Assembly (NCBI GenBank): GCA_910589415.1
Contig: OU342636.1
Location: forward strand, 7,360,437 to 7,424,436
From: Malachius bipustulatus
Lineage: Eukaryota > Arthropoda > Insecta > Coleoptera > Melyridae
Direction of reading: 5' to 3'
DNA: 64,000 bases
Shown: positions 1 through 11,384 of the stretch, piece by piece
Layout of the letters: each line of letters starts with the position of its first letter
How positions within the stretch are numbered: position 1 is the first letter of the stretch
Notes under the pieces: model-generated
What the model was told of the DNA's origin: nothing
What the model saw: only the letters and a program-made list of their open reading frames with translations
Databases searched by the model: none
Translations under genes and position numbers: made by a program

Positions 1-1175
1 TCTAAATTTTTAGTCAAAGTCGGGTCTCCGATCAAGTGGATATGGCTTTTCTGAATGGAGTCAAGTAATCTCAGCGTATGTTTAGGGGCTGAGCTCAAAG
101 CATGTGAGGAGTACTCCCAAGGATGGTCGGATTTGAGCCTTGCATAAGACGAGAAGCTGTTGAGGTGTATAAAATTTCTTTGTGCGAAAGAGTGTTCCAA
201 GTTTTTGAGAAGCACTCTTCGCCAGACCATCAATATGGTCATGTCAAGAGATGCTCGCTCCGATGCTCGCGCCAAGTAAACGAGAGATGATGATGAAGAA
301 AGAGAGTATCCCGCCATCACCATATCTGCCTCCAAAACGTTGACCTTTTTGAACATGACTTCCTGGGTTTTCTCATCATTAAATTGAACTTGATTAGAGT
401 TACCCCAAGCTAGAATCTCTTTTAGATCATTATTGAGTATAGAGATTTCTTGCTCTTTACGAGAATGTGCGTATCGTTTGCAGATGTTAGCGAATCTAGG
501 GTATAAGAAGATATAGGTGTACGATAAGATAGATATTATAGGTGCCATCGGCAAAACTGCATAATGGGTTTTTTGTTGTTTCAAGCAGATCGTTGATATA
601 TATGTATATGAGAGAAAGAGTCGGAGATAAAATGAATCCCTGAAGTACACCAGAATTGACATAAAAGGCCTTAGAAAAACCTCCATCGACGGCCACCCGC
701 AAAGAGCGATCTTCGAGACAATTCGCAAGCCACAAGCATAACTTCTAGAGCATGCCACAAGCCCTGAGTCTTACAAACAATCCATCAAGTCAGACACGAT
801 CCAAAGCCCAAAGCTCTAGGAATGTCAAACGCAATCTCTCGAGACTGTGAGGCTCGATTACGCTATTCCACAACTCGGTGACGTAGTTGAAGACGTCACC
901 TATTGATCTGTGCTTGCGGAAGCCGTACTGGCGGTCGCAGTTCTATTAGCTTCTTCCAAGTACTTTTAAAGGTTTTGGTTAATAGCTTTCTCCGTAATCT
1001 TGGATAATACTGAAAGCAACTACCAGTCGATAGTTATTTGACATTGTCTTTTTGCATTTTTTTAGGAATGGGTTGGACTTATATGCGCATTTCCAGCAAT
1101 AAGGAATAATTCCCTTTTTCTAAAACATTTTAAAAAGTAGACAGAACACAGGTGACAGCTCAGTGGCGCATTTTT
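1..1175 (-). mobile_element. Jockey-clade non-LTR retrotransposon fragment (copy J1a)
   Basis: Broken minus-strand RT of a Jockey-type element. From 735 to 496 one reads SGVLQGFILSP and INDLLETTKNP, the region around the GVPQG motif, and then FADG where an active RT has FADD, so the catalytic site is lost. Bases 1-340 match 36780-37120 and bases 1147-1175 match 37121-37150, so this is the same family as the element at 36422-38607. J1a keeps about 805 bp of RT core that the other copy lacks. It runs off the left edge of the window. Confidence 0.85.
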
Positions 1176-1643
1176 ATAATACGTTCATGGCCATAATTGC
1201 TAACGTGAACTGTTTTCGAGAAAACCAACTATGTATTCGCTCAATCCTAAAATCTACGCCAATAACCTTTTAAAAAATCAATTGGTATTAAAAAGGCAGC
1301 TAATTTGAATGATATGACATTTACAATAGCTGCGAGTTCTTTATCTCAAACGGTTTCCGAGATATCTTAAAAAAAATTGAAAAATAATCTTTTTTGTATC
1401 TCAAAAACGATGCATTTGCGGACGCACGTTAATAGGGACTTTTTTCTTAGAGTACAGGGAAAGGAGTCACTTCTTAAAATGTTTCGCACTTATTTAGGAT
1501 AACTCTGGATGTTTAAAACATTTTTCTGACATCCCTAACAAGAGACGGGATAGGAGTTTTTCCTTTTTTACAGAAATACATTGTTTTACCACCTCCTTAA
1601 TTCTCCATCATCTTACAACTCATGTTCTTATTAAACCTTCTCC

Positions 1644-2203
1644 TTAACACGTTAACGACCAGAACGGTCCCTTATTATACAAAGCGATCTCTAGGGCCCG
1701 CCCGAGTATTTATCTGCTGGGCTGTGGCGATCCCTGGGGATCGCGGGTAGTGAATTTCGTAATTTCGTATTGATTGTTTCTGGGCTAATAGGTCGCTCAC
1801 GTAGTATGTTTAACAGTAGAGAATGGGCCGCTCGCGACCCAGTAAAGAAGCAATTTTCAATATAAATTCATATTATTACAGAACTACTACATGTTGCACT
1901 TAACTCAGGAACCGTTTTGTCGTCTTATTAAAGTCTGAAAGCACGTTTGAATCGCGTGCCGTATACGCTCGAAAAAGATGAGGAGCGCTCGGAGCAGTCA
2001 GAACCACTGCAGTTAGGTAATATAAATTTGAGTCCTGGGCCGCAGCAGTCAAAACTTTTTAAACGTTTGAAATACTGGGATAAAAACTCGTGAACATAAT
2101 TTATTATTATTTTTACATTTTAAACCAGAAGAAGAAAAAAATAAATAATTTTTTTGTCAAGTGGACAAACATACCAAAATCGTCACGGACGTTAATGTGT
2201 TAA
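1644..2203. mobile_element. piggyBac-like MITE with TTAA target duplication
   Basis: The termini CACGTTAACGACC (1648-1660) and GGACGTTAATGTG (2187-2199) are inverted repeats matching at 11 of 13 positions. Each is flanked directly by TTAA (1644-1647 and 2200-2203). TTAA targeting is the hallmark of piggyBac-type elements. The 552-bp interior has no full transposase. A short plus-strand frame at about 1925-2090, containing PLQLGNINLSPG and ending WDKNS-stop, looks like a coding remnant and is related to 40215-40330. Confidence 0.7.
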
Positions 2204-3544
2204 TGTAGTGGCAGCGATAAATGTAGGAAAAATTATAGGAAGCAGGTACCTATTCGAAATAAAAGCGTGTCGGTTTTAACGTTCAAAAATTATTAAACAA
2301 AATGGATATGTATATAATTTACTTAGTTGAAATTAGAGTAATAATAATTGATTTGTTATATCTAATGGGAGTAATTAAAATATATTAGTGTAAGTAAAAC
2401 TTGGCATAGGTAACTTACTCAAGTCGTTTGAAGAAGAGTTCTTAATCCTCAATCGGCGGTCCACTGATACACCAGCTAATTAATTCAGGCAAAGTGACGT
2501 ACCGGCCGACACATCCTCCACAACTTCACCCTAATCCCCAATTTATAATAACAACCACCCAACAACAGCTGACTCATTAGTGAAAAGCTCTTCTGTTTTG
2601 AACGCAATCAAACTTTTCCTATAAACCAGATGTTTAGCTACACCATCCATCTGCTCTCGGAAGGAAAATTCAAAGAAACTTCGAGCCTTTCGTAAATAAT
2701 AACTCCGTGCCGCCTCCCCCAGTGAAACCGCCGCCTGGGTCGTGAGGAAGGAATAACGTCCTTGAGAGTTTGTGTTTAGTTTACTTGGGTCTCGAGGAGA
2801 AATATCGAGTTCCCTTTCTCGCTTCTGATCGGGAGTAAAACACAACGACACGTCGTTAATCCGTTTATGACAACTCGAGCAGGCGGTCGCAGTTTTCATC
2901 TTTACTGCAGGATCAGATCAGAAGGGTGTGCGAGAAAGGGATGTACTAGAATTCTATGTTTATGTGTAAATGTTTTAAATTATAGTATTTACACAGACCT
3001 ACTTACAGTTCCTCTTATCTTAATTTTTAACGGGTAAGAGTTCAATTTAAATTTGGACGATTGCTATAAAAAGAATATTTGTAATGTATACAGGACGTTC
3101 CATAATAAGTAAGACATAGATCAAGGGTAAAACACGTGACTAAAAAAGAAGAAGCTTAGAGAATACGAAATTCGCAATGCTGGAAGAATAGAGAATCAAG
3201 TAGGTACTTAATTTTCAAATGAAATGGCGAGAAAAGATCGTTGGTGAATCAGAGTTCCGTGATCTTTTCTTCTCGATATGTTAATGCGTTCATCCTCATG
3301 GTGTTGCTGGCTGAGGTTTGTTACTCGCAAGCTTCTATATTATACTTAGGTGGAATACAAAGTTGACTCTGACTTGTATAACAAATTCTAAGCAGGGGTT
3401 CTGCTTACGGAGTTTCAGTGTTCGTCTAAAAGTGCTCGCATCGAATAAGGGAAGAAAATAAGCTTTAGAAGCCCAAATAACTAAAGGCTTCCAGAACATT
3501 TTTGCTGAACGTGTAGATTTTAGACTTAGATTCCCCGTGAGTGG
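2204..3544. other. Stretch without an identified gene; one unexplained ORF
   Basis: AT-rich sequence between a piggyBac-like MITE and an I-group element. I see no conserved domain, RNA gene or clear repeat apart from the ORF listed separately at 2543-2899. The sequence around 3540-3600 may be the 3' untranslated end of the neighbouring minus-strand retrotransposon. Confidence 0.4.
2543..2899 (-). CDS. Unidentified 118-codon ORF
   Basis: An open frame from ATG (2899) to stop, with less AT-rich content than its surroundings. It begins MKTATACSSCHKRIND with a CxxC pair and has a charged middle (RERELDISPRDPSK) and a Phe/Arg-rich helix-like segment (RKARSFFEFSFREQ). I do not recognise it. It could be an exon of a host gene, a decayed transposon ORF or chance. 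No splice signals convincingly frame it. Nothing nearby suggests a role. Confidence 0.15.
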   Translation of the reverse strand: MKTATACSSCHKRINDVSLCFTPDQKRERELDISPRDPSKLNTNSQGRYSFLTTQAAVSLGEAARSYYLRKARSFFEFSFREQMDGVAKHLVYRKSLIAFKTEELFTNESAVVGWLLL

Positions 3545-6500
3545 ACCACCGTGACACCTCCACTGCGTCCGAAGGTCTATTGTGGCTCATATCTAGTCGT
3601 ACTACATTAAACCAATCAGGTCAGCCTCTTTAAGGAAACTGATCATCTGCTTGACCGTTGTGAATGTGTCCAGGTCTTCCGGTGTGAGAAAGTCTCTCCC
3701 GAAGGTTTGTAATATGGTTTTTCCCAGAGTACGACACTCACATAGGATGTGTTTTGCTGTTTCGTCATCCTCCAAACACAGGCGGCATTGAGGGCTGATC
3801 GCTAAACCCATTTTGTGCAGATGATCATTCAGCTTGCAGTGCCCAGTATATTGGCCTATTATTAGGGCTTTCAGTTCTTTCCTGTTGAGCTCCAATAGTT
3901 CTTTAGTCCTTTTTTTCAAAGTTCCCTGTATGGTAAAGTATGTAATAATTACTGTATGTATGCCTTCGAATCATCCAATCTTGGTAAGTTTAACCAGTGC
4001 TGGAGGACTTTCCTCTCAGCCCAATTTCGTACTGTTGTTTTGGCAATATCCGGTGATATGCCAAATAATGCTCTGGTCCAATAAATTTGCATTCGGCACC
4101 TTTCCTGGCCAGAGAGTCGGCAAGTTCGTGCTCTCCATATCCAGAATAGCCCGGAATCCAGACCAGAAATACTTCGCTGCTCTTTTCTAGCGTATTCCAG
4201 GTTAGTTGACAGTTTCAGACCAACTTGAACTTGCAGTGGCTGGAGCTACTTTTAGAGCCGCTTGCTAGCCTGAAAATATCTTTATTCATTTGCGTTGTCA
4301 GTTCACTTTTCCTGCAATCGCGCACAGAGCTCTATGGCCTAAATTTCTTCTTGGAAAGTGATTGCTTGAGTGCTTAGGCTCGCTTCTTCGAGTCAGTGTT
4401 CCCCCAGCTCCAGTTCCTGTGGATGTCTTAGATGAAACTGAAATTAAACAACTGAAATCTGCTGTCAGTAGGCGCTCATTTCTGTGGTCCTCCCACTCAC
4501 CTCTTCCAGGGAGAAGGACCTTATTAGCAGAGCGATTCATGATGGGCTTAGGCATTTTGTCCGAGGGCATACCCAGTAGACTGTGACTTTCTATGTTATT
4601 CAGTAACCTGGTTCGCTCCAAGTTATAAGCCTTTGGCAACCATCTGTGACATTCTATATTGGCCCATCTGGCTTCTCTATATAAGTCCAGTGGGATCTCC
4701 ATTGCTGTCGATGGTGTGGTGTTAATAGCACCTCAGATTGCCATACAAGCTTGTCTCTGTATTGCTTGACCTGACCACCAAGCGGTACTGCCACAAGCAA
4801 TCATAGGTCTGACGACCGTTACGCAAAGCCAGTATATTTGTTTTGAGTATGATTTGCCCCCCATGTTCTGCCACAGATCCTTTTACACGTCCACAAAGAG
4901 AGTTAGCTCTTGTATAACTTTTTCCAGATGGGAGTTTCAAGTAAGCTTTTTATCCATGATTACTCCTAGGTACTTAGCTTCCTCTGCAAATGGAATGGTT
5001 TCTCCCAAAAGAGTTGAGGGCGTTACACCGTCCAACTTTCTCTTTCTGGAAAATGGTACTATGACAGTTTTGCGAGGGTTGACTAACATGTGTTCCCTCT
5101 CGCACCACTGATAAGTTACCTCGAGCACTTTTTGAAAAACCCTAGAAACTGTTGCTTCAGATCTTTCTTTGATCACAATGACCAATTCATCAGCATATGC
5201 CTTAGTGAGAGAACTTCTACAAGATCATCGACGAGAAGGTACCAGAGTAAAGGAGAGAGGACGCCTCCCTATGGAAACTCCCTCGCGGACCTAAAGTCAA
5301 TATTTTTCCCTACCATTGAGGTCGTTATAGTCCTGTTTCCAAGCATATTGCTGATCCAACTACTTATGACTGATGGTATCCCTCTTATGATAACTGTCTT
5401 ATAGAGGGATTCTGGTAGTGCATTGTTAAACGCTCCTGCTATGTCGAGGAAGGAAGCCACCGAAGTCTCTTTTTTGTCGAGAGACTTGGTGATCTTGCTC
5501 ACAAGGTTGTTGAGATTAAGGTCGGTTGACTTTCCAGTCTGGTAGGCATACTGGCCCGCATTTAGTGGCCGGCTATTCAACGCACTTCCCCTGATATACG
5601 CATCCAGCATCATTTCCAGACTTCTTAGTAAAAAATAGGTTAGGCTAACGGGTCTGAGCAACTTTGGTTGTAGTTCTGTGCGATCGACCTTAGGTATGCA
5701 TACCTCCCTAGTCGCCTACCAGTCGGATGGTATGTAATTCCATGCCAGGCTAGCTTTAAATATCATAATTAGAGATGACATCAATATCTCTAACCCCTTT
5801 TGAAATAAGGCGGGAAATATGCAATCATCTTCTGACGATTTGAAAGGCTTGAAGGCTTATACCGCTCTTTCAATTGTATGGGTTGTTATGATCAATCGAC
5901 GCACCACCCAATCAGGTTTTTGAGGTTGTTTGGAAGGTTATGTATTTGCGATCTGAACAAGATGGTTCAGAGGATACTTGCCAATTGGATATCCTGTTGC
6001 TCATAAAAGTGAAGCCAAACATAATGTCTAGAGCCTCCTGTCTATTTTTTGTTACGAAGATTGTTTTATAGCCGATGTTGTTTAACACAGGTTTATTGCC
6101 TATTACAAAGTTGTAAAGTGACTAACGTGTGTCGTTGGTGTTGCTGCTTCCCAGACCGCGTGGTAGGAATTTGCATCACATCCAACGATGAAGTGAACGT
6201 TGTTCCTCTCGTAGTAGGATACGAAGTCTCGTACTATGGGTGGAGGAGGTTGTTCAGTAGACATGTCGCCTGGGAAGTAAGCTGAGCAGACGATGAATTC
6301 CATCTTGCCATTCTCCACCGGGGCTATTATTCGGACTGCTGTCATATCTCGGGTGCAGTAACCTGAGAGCGTAAAGTAATTTATGTTGTTTCTGATCAGT
6401 ATGCAGGCTCTTGGGAATTACTCTCAGCCGACTGCCACTAACTTACCAGATGAGTTTCCTAGATCCCTAATTTTTCCAGTTTTGTCTAGCCAGGGTTCTT

Positions 6501-6605
6501 GAATGAGAGCAATATGCAGCTGCTCTTTTTTAAACTTCATGCCAAGCACATAGCTGGATGCTTTCGCGTATTGAAGATTAACCTGGTATGCCCTTAATGT
6601 TGGAC
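3545..6605 (-). mobile_element. Decayed I-group (R1/LOA-like) non-LTR retrotransposon
   Basis: Reading down the minus strand from 6605: an endonuclease start (IALIQEPWL, GKIRDLGN), FIVCSAYFPGD and VGCDANSYHAVW (6345-6103); RT segments RPVSLTYFLL, GQYAYQTGKST and FLDIAGAFNNA (5661-5269); a connection KYLGVIMDKKLT (4937-5185); RNase H remnants around 4700-4300; and a C-terminal Cys-rich knuckle CRLCLEDDETAKHILCEC (3919-3602). The order endonuclease, RT, RNase H, knuckle defines the I group. Catalytic RT residues are damaged (DIAGAFNNA for DIxGAFDN) and several frameshifts and stops are present. The 5' end is truncated within the endonuclease. Confidence 0.85.
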
Positions 6606-6837
6606 ATTAAAAGCGTGTGGGCGATAGATTTGCAAGCGCAAAAGCGACGGAAGGTATGGGAGAAACCATATTTCTGTTTGTAGCGTTTTTGCTTGTGTTT
6701 TTTGGGTACGTTTTATCGTTCTCCCCTTTTTCGCTCTTTGACGGAGCATTCCCAGGACGCGAAGTACCTCGTTTGAAATAACTACCGTATCAGTATAAAT
6801 CAGTAACGAACATTCCATCGGAAAGTTGTATACAAAT

Positions 6838-7215
6838 TACAAATACAAATTAATGCAAGACTTGACAGTTGATAAATTATAAATATTCAGAGAATCTTAT
6901 TATAATCAGTACCATAAAACTAATAATTACTTACAACATGAATGAGCAGTTCTAACCCTTTTTTAAGTAGGTATAGTGGGTACTATTGTAATAGTCCGAA
7001 TATGTAAATGAAATGCTGATAAAAATAATAAATGATATTTTATAATATGTCGAATAAATATCTGATTTTGAAAATTAGAATAGGTCTGCATACACTAACA
7101 TCATTGTTAGACAAAAGGATGAAGTTCAGTCTTCAGATATAAGTACAGCTTCAGAATGTTGAGGTAAATTTTGTTCTTGTACTTCTCATTCTTCTTCTTC
7201 TCGGAAAAAGTAAAT
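6838..7215 (+). repeat. Dispersed repeat, inverted copy of 44790-45130
   Basis: The block containing AACCCTTTTTTAAGTAGGTA and AAAATTAGAATAGGTCTGCA reappears as its reverse complement at 44790-45130 with scattered substitutions. It has no coding capacity that I can defend. The copy in the ATAD5 intron lies downstream of a transposase remnant, so this is probably the end of a DNA transposon family. Confidence 0.65.
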
Positions 7216-7329
7216 ATGTAAAGGAACGAATGTTCTCAGAAAATGCAAAAAAAAAACGAAAAAAAACTCGAATCCACTCGACTTGGGTCATCAGCTCAGA
7301 TGTTTGAATATTTCTGTGTGGTATCCTGT

Positions 7330-7990
7330 CCCATGCAGTATTGTTTTGACTCTGCATGCCGCCGCTAGTGCCACTCTCTCCACCACCAAGTGAAGTGGCG
7401 GGAGTCCTAAGAGCACCTTCATGGCCGCTGTTGGTGTTGTTCTCATCGCTCCTGTTATTGTCAGTAATGCAAGTCTTTGTAACTTATTTAGCTTTGTAAC
7501 GTGCTACTTTTTTATGGATTTATGCCACCATAATAAAGAGCCATATGTAATCCATTACCTTAGTGTAGTGTACATCCTGTGCCATTTCTGGTTTCAATCC
7601 CCACGTTCTACCTATCATTCCTTTACTCGCTCATAAGGCTCTGGTAGCCTTTTTTGGTTGTTCTTTCTATGTGTGTTCCGAAGTTAAGTTTGGTATCCAG
7701 GATAATACCCAGATACTTAACCTCCGTGCTTAGTGTGGGATTTCTTGTCTTAGTCTCTTCAGGTCTTGAAGATTTCTTCTTTTCGTGAAGGCAATTATTG
7801 TAGTCTTGTCAGGATTAACTGACAGTCCTTCTGCTTGGCACCATTTTTTACTATTCTAAGAGCTTGTTGCATGAGATTTGAAATAATCTCTGCATGTTTG
7901 CCCGTTGTTAGAATAGTGATGTCATCTGTTGGTCCTTGCGCGTGAATTCCCTTTCTTTCCTGTATATAAGAATTATTAGCAACCATTAGT
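7330..7990 (-). mobile_element. I-group RT fragment (fingers/palm to thumb)
   Basis: The minus strand reads DDITILTTGKHAEIISNLMQ (a Y/F-A-DD motif whose start is damaged), then KYLGIILDTKLNFGTHIE and ALTITGAMRTTPTAA with LGLPPLHLVVE. These are the same landmarks as the I-group element at 46600-48210 (TGAMNTTSTTA, LDLPPLDIHI). Frames are broken. The upstream end is cut near 7990, about 130 bp before the Jockey insertion begins. Confidence 0.8.
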
Positions 7991-8117
7991 AACCATAGAC
8001 TCCGTTATTATTTTTATCGTTTCATAAATTTTTAAAATGAAATTCTTGAAACTTTTAAGGCGTATATCTTTCTTATGAAGTGTTTCCGGACACCGCTGCA
8101 TATAAATTTTTTTCATT

Positions 8118-10772
8118 ATGGATTGCTCCAGGGGGGGTGGTGCTCTTATTGCTTCACTCACCGAATTTCACAGTGCCGAACTTCCTCATTCGGATAATCC
8201 TGCATTTGAGGATGTTTGGGTTCGTGCTAAGGTGGACAAAACTGACCTGATATTATGTTCGGTTTACTTTCCTCCACAAAGTTCCAAATATGCATATGAG
8301 TCATTCATAGCGACCCTTGAGGGCTACAAGAGAAGATATACTAGCTCAGAATTTATATTGATGGGTGATTTTAACCTCCCCCATGTTAGGTGGACTGCTG
8401 AAGACATGTGCCTTATTCCAGAAAATCTGCCAGATGAAGCATCTGAAACTATTTTAGAAAACATGTGTTACATGGAATTTAACCAAATAAATAAATACTA
8501 CAACCACCGTGAGAGTTTGTTAGACCTGGTATTCACTGATCATCTCAACACAGAATTAAATATATCAGATTACCCTCTTGGAAACGTCGACCCTTACCAT
8601 CCTCCGTTGATGTTAACGTTGAATACAACTAGGACTCAAATGTTTGACGCCGCTACAAAAAGTGCATCTTATAACTTCTCGAAGACCGATTATCAAGGCT
8701 TGGTGGGATTCCTCAACTCTCAGGATTGGGATGAAGCTCTTAGCTCGAATGAGATCGATGAGGTCCTGCGTGCGTTCTATGATATTTTATGGCGTGGAAT
8801 CGAGAAATTCACTCCGGTGAGCAGGTGTGTCTTCTCCGATAAGTATCCCTCTTGGTACAGCAAGGAGTGCAAAAAAATCATCAACTTAAAGAATAAATGG
8901 TACAGAAAGTTCCAGTCATCTGGCTCACAATCCGATTACGAGATATACTCAGGCTTCAGAAGAGAATCGAAGCATCTGATTGATCTTTGCTATCTACTAT
9001 TTATTAGTAAGTCGGAATCTCTTATATCTTCCAACGTAAAACATTTTTGGTCATACATAAGAAATTTGAAATGCGATTCTGGTTTGCCTAAAACTATGAT
9101 ATTTAACGACATGGCTGTAGATAGTGAAACAGATATAGCAAATGCTTTCGCAGATCACTTTGAGTCATGTTACTCCACGCATGTCAGCGTAGATGCCACC
9201 TCCGTGTCTGATTTCAGCGATTCAGCAAATCATACTATCACTACCCACCACTTTACCACTGAAGAAGTTGAACAGAAGCTTTCTTCTCTGGACGTGAAGA
9301 AGGGAGCCGGTCCCGACGGAATACCTCCCCTTGTATTAAAAAGATGTAGCTCAGCATTGGCATATCCAATTCAACAACTATTTCAGATCTCCTTTGATAG
9401 TGGGATATTCCCAGATACTTGGAAACTTTCCTCTTTGAAACCAATCTATAAATCCGGTGATAAAGTCAACATCAAGAACTACCGAGGGATATCCAATCTT
9501 TCAAGCTTGCCCAAAGTGTTCGAATCCATCATCACCGATGAGCTTTTTTTCAAGTTTAAGCACGTTATTGCTCCTGAACAACATGGCTTTTTTCGGGGTC
9601 GTTCAACGGCAACAAATTTGGCAGTTTTTCAACATCACTTAACGGCTGCCTTGGAGCGTGGATGTCAAGTTGACACTGTCTACACCGACATTTCGAAGGC
9701 ATTTGACAGTATTCCCCGTGAGTTAGTTGCGGCGAAGCTTGAGGCTCTGGGTGTGCACGGTGTTTATTTGAGGTGGATTGTGTCATACCTGTCTGATCGG
9801 GTGCAGTGCGTAAAGATCGGTTCCTGTGTCTCTCGGCTAATAAAAGTCACGAGCGGAGTACCGCAGGGCTCACATATTGGCCCGATTATTTTTACTCTAT
9901 TTATTAATGATGTAGTAAAGTGTCTTAAATATTGTAAGTGTTTGTTGTATGCTGACGACCTTAAGTTATTTTGCAATGTATCCTCTATTCAGGACTGTCT
10001 GAATATTCAGGAAGATTTAGAAAGTCTCTCAATGTGGTGTCAGCGTAATTTGCTGAAACTCAATATTGATAAATGTAAGGTGTTGCGCTTCTCAAGAGGA
10101 TCGAATCCTATAAACTTTATGTACAATCTCAATGGTGCAACTCTTGAAGTAGTTAGTCAATTTAACGATTTAGGTATCACTTTTGATCAGTTTCTGTCAT
10201 TCATTCCACATATTGATAGCATTGTTTTGAAGGGTTTCCGGATGCTGGGCTTTGTGAAGCGTCATACAACACATGTGAACGACTGCAAAGCTATTGCCAT
10301 GCTTTACAATTCTTACGTACGTAGTATCTTAGAGTACAATAGTGTAATTTGGTCACCACATTATCAATGTCATATAGATAAACTAGAACGCGTACAGAAT
10401 AAATATGTCAGGTATTATCTGTGGAAATATAAATTTCCGTATGAGGAGATATCTTACAAAGTCCGGGTGCAACTTGTTGGTATCTCTACACTACAGTTAC
10501 GAAGAAATCATTCCATGATTTTTTTCCTGCATAAAATTTTGAACAATCTTGTGGACTGTGAGGAGTTGTTGAACAGTCTTACCATACGTATACCGGCTAA
10601 ACGTACGAGATCGACCAGGTTTTTTGAGATAGCTCATCACCGTACTAATTATGGAGCTAATGACATAATTAGTAGAATGTGCATATTGTATGACGATTCA
10701 TACCAGCAATTCGATCCATTTAAATCTCCGTTTCCCACATTTAAAAGAAACCTAATCACAAGTTACTTCTGA
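8118..10772 (+). CDS. Jockey-type ORF2: endonuclease (partial) and reverse transcriptase
   Basis: 884 codons without a stop. Residues 1-170 are the rest of an APE-type endonuclease: RGGGALIAS, GDFNLPHVRW (83-92) and the NVDPYHPPL histidine motif near 160. The first 70-90 residues of that domain (N and E motifs) are absent, so the first ATG is probably fortuitous. The RT follows: KNYRGISNLSSLPKVFE, GFFRGRST, TDISKAFDS (Asp524), SGVPQGSHIGP, YADDLKLF at 611-618 with both catalytic aspartates, and KLNIDKCK. A thumb and basic C-terminal region complete it. RT motifs look intact, but without a complete endonuclease the copy cannot retrotranspose by itself. Confidence 0.93.
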   Translation: MDCSRGGGALIASLTEFHSAELPHSDNPAFEDVWVRAKVDKTDLILCSVYFPPQSSKYAYESFIATLEGYKRRYTSSEFILMGDFNLPHVRWTAEDMCLIPENLPDEASETILENMCYMEFNQINKYYNHRESLLDLVFTDHLNTELNISDYPLGNVDPYHPPLMLTLNTTRTQMFDAATKSASYNFSKTDYQGLVGFLNSQDWDEALSSNEIDEVLRAFYDILWRGIEKFTPVSRCVFSDKYPSWYSKECKKIINLKNKWYRKFQSSGSQSDYEIYSGFRRESKHLIDLCYLLFISKSESLISSNVKHFWSYIRNLKCDSGLPKTMIFNDMAVDSETDIANAFADHFESCYSTHVSVDATSVSDFSDSANHTITTHHFTTEEVEQKLSSLDVKKGAGPDGIPPLVLKRCSSALAYPIQQLFQISFDSGIFPDTWKLSSLKPIYKSGDKVNIKNYRGISNLSSLPKVFESIITDELFFKFKHVIAPEQHGFFRGRSTATNLAVFQHHLTAALERGCQVDTVYTDISKAFDSIPRELVAAKLEALGVHGVYLRWIVSYLSDRVQCVKIGSCVSRLIKVTSGVPQGSHIGPIIFTLFINDVVKCLKYCKCLLYADDLKLFCNVSSIQDCLNIQEDLESLSMWCQRNLLKLNIDKCKVLRFSRGSNPINFMYNLNGATLEVVSQFNDLGITFDQFLSFIPHIDSIVLKGFRMLGFVKRHTTHVNDCKAIAMLYNSYVRSILEYNSVIWSPHYQCHIDKLERVQNKYVRYYLWKYKFPYEEISYKVRVQLVGISTLQLRRNHSMIFFLHKILNNLVDCEELLNSLTIRIPAKRTRSTRFFEIAHHRTNYGANDIISRMCILYDDSYQQFDPFKSPFPTFKRNLITSYF

Positions 10773-10918
10773 CATTTGTTCTATAATACTTTCTTGTATT
10801 GACCGGTGTATACCTAATTTTAGTTAAATTTAAGTTTAGTTTAGTACTCATCAAGTTGTGATGTATATAAATGTAAATGTACCAATTGGAATTAATTTTC
10901 TGTAGAGTACTTACTTCC

Positions 10919-10949
<31 letters not shown>

Positions 10950-10951
10950 AT
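8118..10951 (+). mobile_element. 5'-truncated Jockey-clade retrotransposon with tail
   Basis: One insertion comprising the unbroken ORF2 (8118-10772), a 3' untranslated region of about 150 bp, and a terminal (AATA)n tract at 10921-10951. The endonuclease N-terminus is missing, as expected from incomplete target-primed reverse transcription. I could not find a target-site duplication. The intact frame suggests a younger insertion than the other retrotransposons here. Confidence 0.88.
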
Positions 10952-11384
10952 TATTTTAGTCTGAAGAATCAGCCTGCGAAGTTTGACCAATCTTATAGTA
11001 AACGCCCTGTATATGTATATACTTATAGGCATACACATATAAGTTCCACAGAAACCACCATTTGGTGCACATTAACATTGTACAACAGTCCTACCCAACC
11101 GCTGCCACTTCTCCTTGCTATCTGTACAAATAAATTTTCTGACAATATATCATACCATACATCAAAAAACAATCACTACATCATCTAACCATAAGAGTGA
11201 AGTCTAATAGGTCACATTCAAGAATATATGTACCAGAATAGGTATTTAAACCACTCCCGGTACAGTTCATTAACAAAAAAAAAAGAAAGAAAAACTCTCA
11301 AGTAGGTACCAATCATATGGTGCAGTGTTTCCCCCCCCCCTCTTCCTGGTAATCATTTGGAGCGTTTTTATCTACAGTTTTTTC
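10952..11384. other. Intergenic AT-rich stretch
   Basis: No coding or RNA signature. Contains an A-rich tract at 11274-11294 and a C10 run near 11331-11340. The left limit of the following inverted-repeat element may lie slightly inside this stretch. Confidence 0.4.
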
